Positions 18,856 to 27,438 of a stretch of DNA of 64,000 nt are shown here, one piece after another. The stretch is taken from contig NZ_JAAOIX010000004.1 in NCBI RefSeq assembly GCF_011440395.1, positions 186,001-250,000 on the forward strand. Direction: 5' to 3'. Every line of letters begins with the position of its first letter. Position 1 is the stretch's first letter. Origin of the DNA: Pseudomaricurvus alcaniphilus (GTDB taxonomy: Bacteria > Pseudomonadota > Gammaproteobacteria > Pseudomonadales > Cellvibrionaceae). The notes beneath the pieces were generated by a model. The model had not been told where the DNA came from and ran no database searches. It was given only the letters and a program-made list of their open reading frames with translations. Both the position numbers and the translations under genes were made by a program.

Positions 18856-18956
18856 GCAGGCATCTGGCGCAGGCGTTAGCCTGCCCGCGGCTACCAGGAG
18901 AACGCTACTGCATAGGTGAAATGCTTGTGGTGGCCAAAATCGATGCAAAAAGCAGT

Positions 18957-18982
18957 GAAAAATAAAGGTGCCCAGGGCACCT
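18957..18982 (-). terminator. Rho-independent terminator of accA
   Basis: Read on the minus strand, AGGTGCCC and GGGCACCT form a tight perfect hairpin that begins in the accA stop codon and is followed by TTTATTTTT. Confidence 0.88.
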
Positions 18983-19934
18983 AAATATTATTGCCGTAAC
19001 TCATCAAGCGCTGGTAACGGGTCTCCAGCAGCTCATCGATAGGGGTCGCGCAGAGGCGATCCGCCTGGGCGATCAACCTTTCCTGCAGCAGCTCCGCCAT
19101 GGCATCGATATCGCGATGGGCACCACCGAGAGGCTCCTTGATGGTTTCATCGACGATGCCGAGACGCTCGAGATTGTCGGAGGTCACACCCATGGCCTCC
19201 GCCGCCAACGGCGCCTTGTCGACGGTTTTCCAAATAATATTGGCGCAGCCCTCCGGTGAGATAACAAAGTAAGTGGAGTATTGCAGCATATTGAGCTGGT
19301 CACCGACGCCGATGGCCAAAGCCCCACCGGATGAGCCTTCACCGATCACGGTACAGATAATGGGCGTGCGCAGGCGCGACATCACCGCCAGGTTTTGCGC
19401 AATCGCCTCGCTGATACCGCGCTCCTCACTGTCGATGCCAGGGTAGGCCCCGGGCGTGTCGATCAGGGTCAACACCGGCATTTTAAAGCGCTCGGCCATT
19501 TCCATCAGGCGCAGCGCCTTGCGATAGCCTTCGGGCTTGGGCATGCCGAAATTGCGCGCCACCTTCTCTGCCACACTGCGGCCCTTCTCCTCGCCGATCA
19601 CCATCACCGGCTTGCCGTCCAGCCGGGCGACACCGGCAACAATAGCCTTGTCGTCACCGAAATGCCGATCGCCGTGCAGCTCGTCCCAGTCGGTAAACAT
19701 ACGCTTGATGTAATCCATGGCGTAGGGACGCTGGGGATGGCGGGCGACTTTAACCACCTGCCAGGGGGTTAACTGGGAATAAATGCTCTCGGTCAGCTTG
19801 GTGCTTTTTTCGCGCAGCTTGGCAACCTCCTCGACGATATTAATATCGTTGTCGGTGCCAACCAGTTGCAGCTCTTCAATTTTGGATTCCAGATCCGCAA
19901 TGGGCTGCTCAAAATCAAGATAGTTCGGGTTCAT
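18981..19934 (-). CDS. accA: acetyl-CoA carboxylase carboxyltransferase subunit alpha
   Basis: 317 aa. With AccD it forms the carboxyltransferase that makes malonyl-CoA for fatty-acid synthesis. The length is that of E. coli AccA (319). The conserved N-terminal coiled region ([19 protein letters not shown]), the DTPGAYPG loop and the oxyanion-type [15 protein letters not shown] segment are all present. The open frame continues 28 codons upstream, but ATG 19934 gives the family start. dnaE lies upstream on the same strand, separated by 210 bp with no supportable gene, matching the common dnaE-accA order. A hairpin terminator overlaps its stop codon. Confidence 0.97.
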   Translation of the reverse strand: MNPNYLDFEQPIADLESKIEELQLVGTDNDINIVEEVAKLREKSTKLTESIYSQLTPWQVVKVARHPQRPYAMDYIKRMFTDWDELHGDRHFGDDKAIVAGVARLDGKPVMVIGEEKGRSVAEKVARNFGMPKPEGYRKALRLMEMAERFKMPVLTLIDTPGAYPGIDSEERGISEAIAQNLAVMSRLRTPIICTVIGEGSSGGALAIGVGDQLNMLQYSTYFVISPEGCANIIWKTVDKAPLAAEAMGVTSDNLERLGIVDETIKEPLGGAHRDIDAMAELLQERLIAQADRLCATPIDELLETRYQRLMSYGNNI

Positions 19935-20144
19935 AACAACCAGGGTGTCCAAACAGGGTGTGAAAAAGTGTCGCCAGGGGTGCCGGAACGGCGGTCCAGC
20001 CACCGCCCCATGTGCCAACCGCGGCCATGTGCCGCCCCCTGCGATGGCAAAATACGATACGCGAAAGCACCTTATGAGTCGACCTTTTTAGGGGGCGCCG
20101 GCTGGCGCTACCCCGCACAATTGGCACCAGGCTATGGCCGGACA

Positions 20145-23100
20145 TTAACTGTATTGCAGCTGCACGTTTTCGCGCCCGCAAATCTCGCGCAGATTTTCCA
20201 GCAGCGCATCCTCGGGGCGCACCCGCCAGACGCTGCCGAGCAGCAACTGGCCCTCTGCATCCGGGCGGCAGTAATCCAGGCTGACCCGGCAGCGGCCACT
20301 TTTATAGGGTTCCAGCAGTTTCGCCAACTGCTGGGGAAACCCCTGCCGAATCTTGTCGGAGCTCACCCTGATGGTCAAACCGCGGGCCATATCGACCCGC
20401 GCATCCGCCAGGCTCAGCACCTTGTTGGCGCGCATTTTCAATTCGCCGCGGTATTCGTCGAAGCTGACCTGCCCCTCCACCACCAGCATGGCGTCCTTGA
20501 CCAGGTATTCGCGAAACTCATTGTAGGTGTCGCTGAACACGGCGCACTCGATCCGGCCGGAGCGATCATCGAGGGTAACAAAGGCCATATTGTCGCCGCG
20601 CTTGGTGCGCATCACCCGCAAGCCCACCACCAGGCCCGCTACGTTTTGGCTGCTCTTATCCGGCTTCAGGTCGACGATCCGGGCCGAGACCAGGTGCTTT
20701 AGTTCGGCCCGGTACTCTTCGATGGGATGGCCGGTCAGGTAGAGGCCGAGAGTCTCCTTTTCCCCCTCCAGGCGCTCCTTGATGCTCCAGCTGCGCACCC
20801 GGCGAAACTCGCGGTAGGCATCGCCCTCCTCGTTGGCCGTGGGCACCAGCTCGCCGAACAGGTCGGCCATACCGGCACTGGCATTGGCACTGCTCTGCTC
20901 CGCCGCCTTCACCGCCTCCCCCATCGCGGCAAACATTACCGCGCGGTCGTAATCGCGATCCACCCCGGGGCTGATGCCATCGAGGGCGCCGGATCGAATC
21001 AGCGCCTCCAGCGCCCGCTTGTTGACCTTGCGCGGGTCGACCCGGGCGCAGAAATCGAACAAGTCCTTGAACGGACCCTCCTGGCGCGCGGCGATGATAT
21101 TTTCAATCGGCCCCTCACCCAGGCCTTTGATCGCCCCCAGCCCGTAGATGATATTGTCCTGGTCGTCGACATTAAACTGGAACTCCCCCTGGTTCACATC
21201 CGGCGGCAACAGTTTCAGGCCCATGACCCGACACTCTTCGATAAAGGTCACCACCTTGTCGGTCTTGTCCATATCCGACGACATGGTGGCCGCCATAAAC
21301 TGGGCCGGATAGTGAGCTTTCAACCAGGCGGTCTGGTAGGACACCACCGCGTAGGCGGCAGAGTGGGATTTGTTGAAGCCATAGCCGGCAAACTTTTCCA
21401 CCAGGTCGAAAATTTTCATCGCCAGGTCGGGGTCAACCCCCTGCTCTTTCGCCCCCGCGGCAAAGGTCGAGCGCTGCTTGGCCATTTCCTCCGGCTTCTT
21501 CTTACCCATGGCACGACGCAGCATATCGGCGCCGCCGAGGGAGTAGCCAGCCAGTTCCTGGGCGATTTGCATCACCTGTTCCTGGTAGACAATCACCCCG
21601 TAGGTGGGCTTGAGAATGGGCTCCAGTTTTTTGTGCTGGTACTTGGCGTCGGGGTAGGCCACCGCCGCGCGCCCGTGTTTGCGGTTGACGAAGTCATCGA
21701 CCATGCCGGAGTCCAGCGGGCCAGGGCGGAACAGTGCCACCAGGGCGATCATATCTTCGATATTATCCGGCTGCAGGCGCTTGATCAGGTCCTTCATGCC
21801 GCGGGATTCCAGCTGGAATACCGCGGTGGTCTCGGCCGCCTTCAACAACTTGAAGGTGCGCGCGTCGTCCAGTGGAATGGCCTCGATCACCAGCGGCTCC
21901 TCGCCTTTGGCCGAGCGCTGCCGATTGATCATTTTCTTGGCCCAATCGATGATGGTCAGGGTGCGCAAGCCGAGGAAGTCAAACTTCACCAGGCCGGCGT
22001 CTTCCACATCGCCCTTGTCGTACTGGGTAACCAGGCCGGAACCGGCTTCGTCACAGTAGAGCGGGGCAAAATCCGTCAACCGGGTCGGGGCGATTACCAC
22101 ACCCCCGGCGTGCTTGCCGACGTTGCGGGTCAGGCCCTCCAGCTGCAGCGCCATGTCCCAGATTTCCTGCGCCTCCTCGTCGTTGGCGAGGAACTCGCGC
22201 AGCATTTCTTCCTGCTCGTAGGCCACTTTCAGCTTCATGCCCGGATCCGGGGGAATCATCTTCGACAATTTGTCGGCCAGGCCGTAGGACTTGCCCTGCA
22301 CCCGCGCCACATCCCGCACCACCGCCTTGGCGGCCATGGTACCGAAGGTGATGATCTGCGACACCGCGTCGCGGCCGTAGTTGTCGGCCACGTAGCTGAT
22401 CACCTGGTCGCGATTTTCCATGCAGAAGTCGACGTCGAAGTCTGGCATGGATACCCGCTCCGGGTTGAGAAAACGCTCGAACAGCAAGTCGTATTCCAGC
22501 GGATCCAGGTCGGTAATCTTCTGCACGTAGGCCACCAGCGAGCCGGCACCGGAACCCCGCCCCGGCCCCACCGGGATATCGTGGTCCTTGGCCCACTGGA
22601 TAAAGTCCATCACGATCAGGAAGTAACCCGGGAACCCCATCTGCATGATGATATTGAGCTCGAACTGCAGGCGCTCCAGGTAGGTCTGGTAGATGCCGGG
22701 AAAATCCTCGGCACTGGTGTCGTAGAGAAAATCCAGCCGCTCATCCAGGCCTTCGTAGGAGATTTTCTGGAAGAACACATTGGTGCGCAGCATTTCGGCG
22801 TAGGCCGGTTCGGACTCGCGCCCGGCCCACTTTTCAGTCATTGCCGCCCGGGCGTGCCCGGCCAGGGTTTCGTAGGGCACCTTGTTCTGGAACCAGGGGT
22901 CGCTCTCAAAGTCGGGCGGAATGGGATAATCGGGCAAATAGTAGGTACCGAGCTCGATATCCAGGGTGCAGCGCTTGGCGATTTCCACACTGTTGGCCAG
23001 CGCCTCCGGCAGATCGGCAAACAGCTCCGCCATTTCCGCCGGGCTGCGCAGGTATTGCTCCTCGCTGTAGCGCCGCTCCCGGCGCGGATCATCCAGCACC

Positions 23101-23765
23101 CGACTCTCGCCGATACAGACCCGCGCCTCGTGCACATCGTACTCGTCGGCCTTGAGAAAGCGCACGTCGTTGGTGGCCACCACCGGGCACTGCTGCTGCT
23201 CCGCCAGCGCCACGGCAGCGTGCAAGTAGTCTTCATCCCGGGCGCGGCCGGTGCGTTGCAGCTCCAGGTAGAAACGGCCGGGAAAATCACTCATCCAGCC
23301 CGCCAGCAGATTCGCCGCCAGCTCCCCCTTGCCAGATAGCAGGGCCTGGCCAATATCGCCCTGCTTGCCGCCGGACAGGGCGATTACACCCTCGGCGCGC
23401 TCGCTGATCCAGTCCCGGGACAGGTACGGCAGGCCCATATGCTGCCCATGCTGGTAGGCCCTGGAAATCAATTCGATGATGTTTTTGTAGCCCTGGGAGT
23501 TCATCGCCAGCAGGGTGATGAGCGCCGGCGCGGCGTCCGGGTCGTCCGGCCAAATGCGGAAGTCACTGCCGGCGATGGGCTTGATGCCCGCCCCCTGGGC
23601 TGCCTTGTAAAACTTGACCAGGCCGAAGAAATTGCAGTCGTCGGTGATCGCGCAGGCGCCCATGCCCAAGCCGGCCACAGCTTCAGCCAGGGGCTTGATG
23701 CGAATGAGACTGTCGTTGAGGGAGAATTCGGTGTGCAGCCGAAGGTGGACAAAGTTCTGGGTCAT
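20145..23765 (-). CDS. dnaE: DNA polymerase III subunit alpha
   Basis: 1206 aa. Replicative polymerase catalytic subunit. The N-terminal PHP domain starts with FVHLRLHTEFS. The polymerase palm aspartates are in MPDFDVDFCMENR (about residues 439-451). The fingers region contains GYGFNKSHSAAYAVVSYQ. A helix-hairpin-helix region and an OB-fold (about 1010-1090, with VAGLVVGLRVMRTKRGDNMAF) are followed by the tau-binding tail. It is slightly longer than E. coli DnaE (1160) but intact. Long open frames on the opposite strand are codon-bias shadows. accA follows on the same strand. Confidence 0.98.
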   Translation of the reverse strand: MTQNFVHLRLHTEFSLNDSLIRIKPLAEAVAGLGMGACAITDDCNFFGLVKFYKAAQGAGIKPIAGSDFRIWPDDPDAAPALITLLAMNSQGYKNIIELISRAYQHGQHMGLPYLSRDWISERAEGVIALSGGKQGDIGQALLSGKGELAANLLAGWMSDFPGRFYLELQRTGRARDEDYLHAAVALAEQQQCPVVATNDVRFLKADEYDVHEARVCIGESRVLDDPRRERRYSEEQYLRSPAEMAELFADLPEALANSVEIAKRCTLDIELGTYYLPDYPIPPDFESDPWFQNKVPYETLAGHARAAMTEKWAGRESEPAYAEMLRTNVFFQKISYEGLDERLDFLYDTSAEDFPGIYQTYLERLQFELNIIMQMGFPGYFLIVMDFIQWAKDHDIPVGPGRGSGAGSLVAYVQKITDLDPLEYDLLFERFLNPERVSMPDFDVDFCMENRDQVISYVADNYGRDAVSQIITFGTMAAKAVVRDVARVQGKSYGLADKLSKMIPPDPGMKLKVAYEQEEMLREFLANDEEAQEIWDMALQLEGLTRNVGKHAGGVVIAPTRLTDFAPLYCDEAGSGLVTQYDKGDVEDAGLVKFDFLGLRTLTIIDWAKKMINRQRSAKGEEPLVIEAIPLDDARTFKLLKAAETTAVFQLESRGMKDLIKRLQPDNIEDMIALVALFRPGPLDSGMVDDFVNRKHGRAAVAYPDAKYQHKKLEPILKPTYGVIVYQEQVMQIAQELAGYSLGGADMLRRAMGKKKPEEMAKQRSTFAAGAKEQGVDPDLAMKIFDLVEKFAGYGFNKSHSAAYAVVSYQTAWLKAHYPAQFMAATMSSDMDKTDKVVTFIEECRVMGLKLLPPDVNQGEFQFNVDDQDNIIYGLGAIKGLGEGPIENIIAARQEGPFKDLFDFCARVDPRKVNKRALEALIRSGALDGISPGVDRDYDRAVMFAAMGEAVKAAEQSSANASAGMADLFGELVPTANEEGDAYREFRRVRSWSIKERLEGEKETLGLYLTGHPIEEYRAELKHLVSARIVDLKPDKSSQNVAGLVVGLRVMRTKRGDNMAFVTLDDRSGRIECAVFSDTYNEFREYLVKDAMLVVEGQVSFDEYRGELKMRANKVLSLADARVDMARGLTIRVSSDKIRQGFPQQLAKLLEPYKSGRCRVSLDYCRPDAEGQLLLGSVWRVRPEDALLENLREICGRENVQLQYS

Positions 23766-23963
23766 TGGGGCCTGGATTAGCTGGTTTTTGCAGGGCCACC
23801 ATTCTAGCGAAAATAAAACGGAAAATCCGGGCTTATCCGCGCCTAAGTTGTCGGGCCTTTGCTGCGACCCAGTAAGTAAGCGCTAGCAAACCGTCAACAC
23901 CATACATTCAGCCCCCGGTAAAAGTCAGCGGTCAATTTTAAAGTAATCTGAGGTGCCGAACTG

Positions 23964-23988
23964 CCGGGGCGGGCAGGTGCCGCCCCGG
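23964..23988. other. GC-rich stem-loop downstream of nadA
   Basis: CCGGGGCGG (23964-23972) and CCGCCCCGG (23980-23988) form a perfect 9-bp stem with a 7-base loop, 18 bp past the nadA stop. No U-tract follows, so it may be an mRNA 3'-end stabiliser or part of a weak terminator. Nothing else is recognised between nadA and dnaE. Confidence 0.55.
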
Positions 23989-24005
23989 ATCTAACCGCAG
24001 GGCTA

Positions 24006-25061
24006 TTAGCCCTTGGAAAACTCCAGCATGCGGTTGAGTGGTCGCAGCGCCCGCTGGGCCAAATCGGCATCGACAAAGATTTCCTTGCCGTCACCACTCT
24101 GCAGGACTGCTTTCAGGTTATCGAGGGCGTTCATCGCCATCCACGGGCAGTTGGCGCAGCTGCGACAACTGGCACCGTTGCCAGCAGTGGGGGCAATGTG
24201 CAGAACCTTGTCCGGGCATACCTGCTGCATCTTGTAGAAGATACCCTGGTCAGTCGCGACGATAAACTCGCGATTGGGCATGGTTTTGGCGGCATTGATC
24301 AGCTGCGAGGTTGAGCCCACCACATCCGCCAGCTCTACCACGCTGGCCGGTGACTCCGGGTGCACCAGCACCGCCGCGCCGGGGTGCGCCGCTTTCAGGT
24401 CTTCAATGCCCTTGGCCTTGAATTCCTCATGCACAATACAGGCGCTGTCCCACAGGAGCATATCGGCGCCAGTCTGCTTTTGCACATAACCGCCCAGGTA
24501 CTTGTCCGGCGCCCAGAGGATCTTCTCGCCCTGGGAGTCCAGGTAGTCCACCACGTCGAGGGCGATACTGGAAGTGACCACCCAATCCGCCCGTGCCTTT
24601 ACCGCCGCCGAGGTATTGGCGTAGACCACCACGGTACGGTCCGGGTGCTGGTCGCAGAAAGCGGAGAACTCATCCGCCGGGCAGCCCAGGTCGAGGGAGC
24701 AGGTGGCTTCAAGGGTCGGCATGAACACGCGCTTTTCCGGGGACAGGATCTTGGCCGTCTCACCCATAAACTTGACCCCCGCCACAATCAGGGTGGTAGC
24801 GTCGTGGTTCTTGCCAAAACGGGCCATTTCCAGCGAATCGGACACGCAGCCACCGGTCTCTTCGGCCAGCGCCTGAATCACCGGGTCAGTGTAGTAGTGC
24901 GCCACCAGCACGGCGTTGTTCGCCTTTAATAGCTGCTTGATATCGCGTTTGTAGGCCTCCTGTTCGGCCTCGCTCATCACTTGAGAGGGAACCACCGCAA
25001 GGTGCTCGCGCACCAATTCCAGACGATCCTGTTGCGCAGGCGCTTTTTCAAGTACAGTCAT
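24006..25061 (-). CDS. nadA: quinolinate synthase
   Basis: 351 aa. A [4Fe-4S] enzyme condensing iminoaspartate with dihydroxyacetone phosphate to quinolinate in NAD synthesis. The three cluster cysteines are C121 ([13 protein letters not shown]), C208 (DSACIVH) and C305 ([10 protein letters not shown]); the spacings of 87 and 97 residues are exactly those of E. coli NadA (113/200/297). The gene has its own divergent upstream region of more than 500 bp shared with the accessory locus. nadB and nadC are not nearby. Confidence 0.97.
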   Translation of the reverse strand: MTVLEKAPAQQDRLELVREHLAVVPSQVMSEAEQEAYKRDIKQLLKANNAVLVAHYYTDPVIQALAEETGGCVSDSLEMARFGKNHDATTLIVAGVKFMGETAKILSPEKRVFMPTLEATCSLDLGCPADEFSAFCDQHPDRTVVVYANTSAAVKARADWVVTSSIALDVVDYLDSQGEKILWAPDKYLGGYVQKQTGADMLLWDSACIVHEEFKAKGIEDLKAAHPGAAVLVHPESPASVVELADVVGSTSQLINAAKTMPNREFIVATDQGIFYKMQQVCPDKVLHIAPTAGNGASCRSCANCPWMAMNALDNLKAVLQSGDGKEIFVDADLAQRALRPLNRMLEFSKG

Positions 25062-25597
25062 AATTCATGCCAATATTAAAAACCGGGCGCGGATTTTAAC
25101 ACAATGGAAACAATCTTGCGCTAGGTGCTGTATGAAAATCATACGAATTCTGACACCAAACTCCCCCTTCTATCAGCAAGTACTTTATCGCGCCAGCTCA
25201 GCGGGCCAACCACAACTCGATCCGACACCACCATTAATCATTTTTGCCCAGCATTTCCAGAAGTCACAATTCAACTTGAACGTAAACATCAAGGTATTTC
25301 TGCATGAGCTGTGGCATCCATCCTAAGAGACCCGCACCGCCCGAAGTTGCAGCCCGACGGCTGCGACCAGCCCCGCTATCTGGTCGAATTGAATTGCAAC
25401 CGCAGAGCCCTATTTTCTGCTCTTCAATCTGTCGCGACTCGCGCCCGTTAACCATCCATTTTACAGATGTAGCGAATTTATATTTATTTTTCCCGCGCGA
25501 AGGCCTACCATATAACGATCGTTAGTTTTTGAAAGCGCCATTCCTATCATGGCGGGAGATCGGTTTGCGAACAGATAAAAAGAAAAGAAGCTGCGCC
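25062..25597. other. divergent intergenic region between nadA and the sigma factor gene
   Basis: 536 bp without a supportable gene. It marks the border between core genes and the accessory locus. An AT-rich block near 25475-25492 precedes the palindrome at 25513-25524. Small open frames here (up to about 75 codons) have no recognisable content. Confidence 0.7.
25513..25524. promoter_or_regulatory. putative TetR-type operator TAACGATCGTTA
   Basis: Perfect 12-bp palindrome 73 bp upstream of the chosen sigma-factor start. It is identical to the palindrome at 43371-43382 next to the TetR gene. Confidence 0.65.
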
Positions 25598-26104
25598 GTG
25601 CCAACAAGCCCCATCACCGATGTATTTATCAATAATATCAGGGGGTTGCGCCGACACCTGGGCGGTTATCTAAGCAATCGCGAGGACGTCGACGACTTGT
25701 TGCAAGAGACCTACCTGCGCGCCACTCAAGCCAGTGGAGCACGTCCGGTGCTGGCGCCCAAAGCCTACCTGTATAAAATTGCCAGCAACCTAGCCATTAA
25801 CTACCGGGCCCGGTCGGATTATCGATTGACTGACGCTGTAGAAGATTTGGACAGTCTGGGTGTCTTAGTTAATAACATATCGCCGGAACAGGAACTTGAT
25901 GGCAGCAAACGGTTTATTGAACTGTGTCAGGCTGTAGGTGCGCTGCCAGAGCAATGTCGGCGAGTATTTGTATTGAAAAAAATCAACGGAATGTCCAACT
26001 TGGAAATCGCTGAGCAGCTGGACATTAGCGTGAGTACCGTGGACAAACATATAGCCAAAGGGCTGGTTATGTGCCTAAATCACTTAAAGTCTAAAGGTTA
26101 TTAG
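25598..26104 (+). CDS. ECF RNA polymerase sigma factor (FecI-like)
   Basis: 168 aa. Sigma-70 region 2 is at about 15-70 (REDVDDLLQETYLRA, then KAYLYKIASNLAINYRAR). Region 4 is at about 108-165 (ALPEQCRRVFVLKKINGMSNLEIAEQL followed by the helix-turn-helix recognition helix near SVSTVDKHI). GTG 25598, with AGAAG upstream, gives the usual FecI length; the frame is open to TTG 25529. FecR and a FecA-like receptor with an STN domain follow, forming the standard cell-surface signalling trio. It would be activated when the receptor binds its ligand. A TetR-type palindrome upstream suggests a second layer of control. Confidence 0.9.
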   Translation: MPTSPITDVFINNIRGLRRHLGGYLSNREDVDDLLQETYLRATQASGARPVLAPKAYLYKIASNLAINYRARSDYRLTDAVEDLDSLGVLVNNISPEQELDGSKRFIELCQAVGALPEQCRRVFVLKKINGMSNLEIAEQLDISVSTVDKHIAKGLVMCLNHLKSKGY

Positions 26105-26192
26105 CAGTTATTCTGGAATTTTACCGTCGAAGTACAGGTAAACAGCCCATGCGCCAATGAAATCCAGGGGTCGGTAGCAACAGGTAGCAGGT

Positions 26193-27263
26193 GTGACAGT
26201 TACAAATATCAGAAACCGTGAGCAAATTCTCGAGACCGCAAGTGAATGGGTCGTGCGTATGGATAATTCTGCCCTAACCCAACATGAAGTAGAACAATTA
26301 CAACAATGGCTGGCTGAAAGTGCTTCTCACCGCAAGGCATTTGCGGAAATGGTTGAAATTTGGGGGGTGACGGATGAGCTCAAAGTGCTTTCTGAATTAC
26401 TCCCATCCGGCAAGGCTGAGCCTCTTGCGGTATGCCGCCTGGCACAATGGTGGCGACAATGCACCAAGAGCATCAGCACACGGCTGGCACGAAAATTAAC
26501 AGCCTATGCTGCCATGGCCTGTACCCTGCTGCTGGTCTTTTTAAGTTGGCAGCTAGAGCTGTTCGGAAAAACTTATGTCACCCCGGTCGGCACCCAGCGA
26601 ACCATGACCCTCGCCGATGGCTCCCTCATGCGAATGAATACCAACACCCGCATAAAGGTCGTCTATTCCGGCAGCACTCGGTTGATCGTGCTGCAACAGG
26701 GAGAGGCCCAGTTCGATGTTAAAAAAGACAACCAGCGGCCGTTTACCGTGCGGGTCGGCGAGGCTTCCGTCACCGCCGTCGGAACCGCGTTCAACATTGA
26801 CTACAGTCGCGACATTGCCGATGTGCTGGTGACCGAAGGTGTGGTCGAAATTAATGCTGCCCCCCCCGCGACTAATGGATTTTTTACCACCCTCGCCGAC
26901 AGGACCCCGGCTCCAGCAGCGTCCAGAATATCCCTCAGTGAGGGCCAATCAGCAAAAATCGACAAGAGTGTTCAAGCTGTGCGGCAACTGCAACCCGAAG
27001 AAATTCATCGCAAACTGGCCTGGCAAAAAGGTATGCTAATGTTCAATGGTGAGCGCCTGGCCGAGGTCATTGAGCAAGTTACTCGCTATACAGACACCCG
27101 CATTATTATTGATGACGCCGACATCGCCAACATTGCCATTGGTGGCTATTTTCGCACGGGAGACACCCACGCCATGCTGGACGCCCTGCAAAACAGCTTT
27201 GACATTAAAGTCACCCGGGTTAATCCAAAACTGGTCTTGCTGGGGAAAAACAGCCAACTGTAA
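26193..27263 (+). CDS. FecR family anti-sigma/sigma regulator
   Basis: 356 aa. A single-pass inner-membrane protein. The cytoplasmic N-terminus has the DUF4880-like region with WVVRMD and LQQWLAESASHRKAF. The membrane helix is at about residues 105-125 (AYAAMACTLLLVFLSWQLEL). The periplasmic FecR domain follows (TLADGSLMRMNTNTRIKV, then VAVGTAFNID-like). The C-terminal part resembles an STN-binding segment (GERLAEVIEQVTRYTDTRI). It would hold or activate the sigma factor encoded 88 bp upstream in response to the receptor. Translation starts at GTG 26193. Confidence 0.9.
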   Translation: MTVTNIRNREQILETASEWVVRMDNSALTQHEVEQLQQWLAESASHRKAFAEMVEIWGVTDELKVLSELLPSGKAEPLAVCRLAQWWRQCTKSISTRLARKLTAYAAMACTLLLVFLSWQLELFGKTYVTPVGTQRTMTLADGSLMRMNTNTRIKVVYSGSTRLIVLQQGEAQFDVKKDNQRPFTVRVGEASVTAVGTAFNIDYSRDIADVLVTEGVVEINAAPPATNGFFTTLADRTPAPAASRISLSEGQSAKIDKSVQAVRQLQPEEIHRKLAWQKGMLMFNGERLAEVIEQVTRYTDTRIIIDDADIANIAIGGYFRTGDTHAMLDALQNSFDIKVTRVNPKLVLLGKNSQL

Positions 27264-27438
27264 TTCCTGCCAAATAACAGCTTCCTGGAATTATTATGGC
27301 GACCCTATAGCAATAATCTGCCTGGCTTCCGGGCGGTAGAACGATAAAACAATATAAAAGTCCGGGTAAACTCAAAAACAAAATATTAAATATTTCCTAT
27401 GGCAGATTCACCTTCCGCGCCTGTCCTATTAACTGACA

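Noticed and set aside
20727-23339. 870-codon open frame opposite dnaE
   Set aside because: It has no domain features, and its sequence is the antisense of conserved DnaE motifs; GC-rich codon use on dnaE leaves the frame open.
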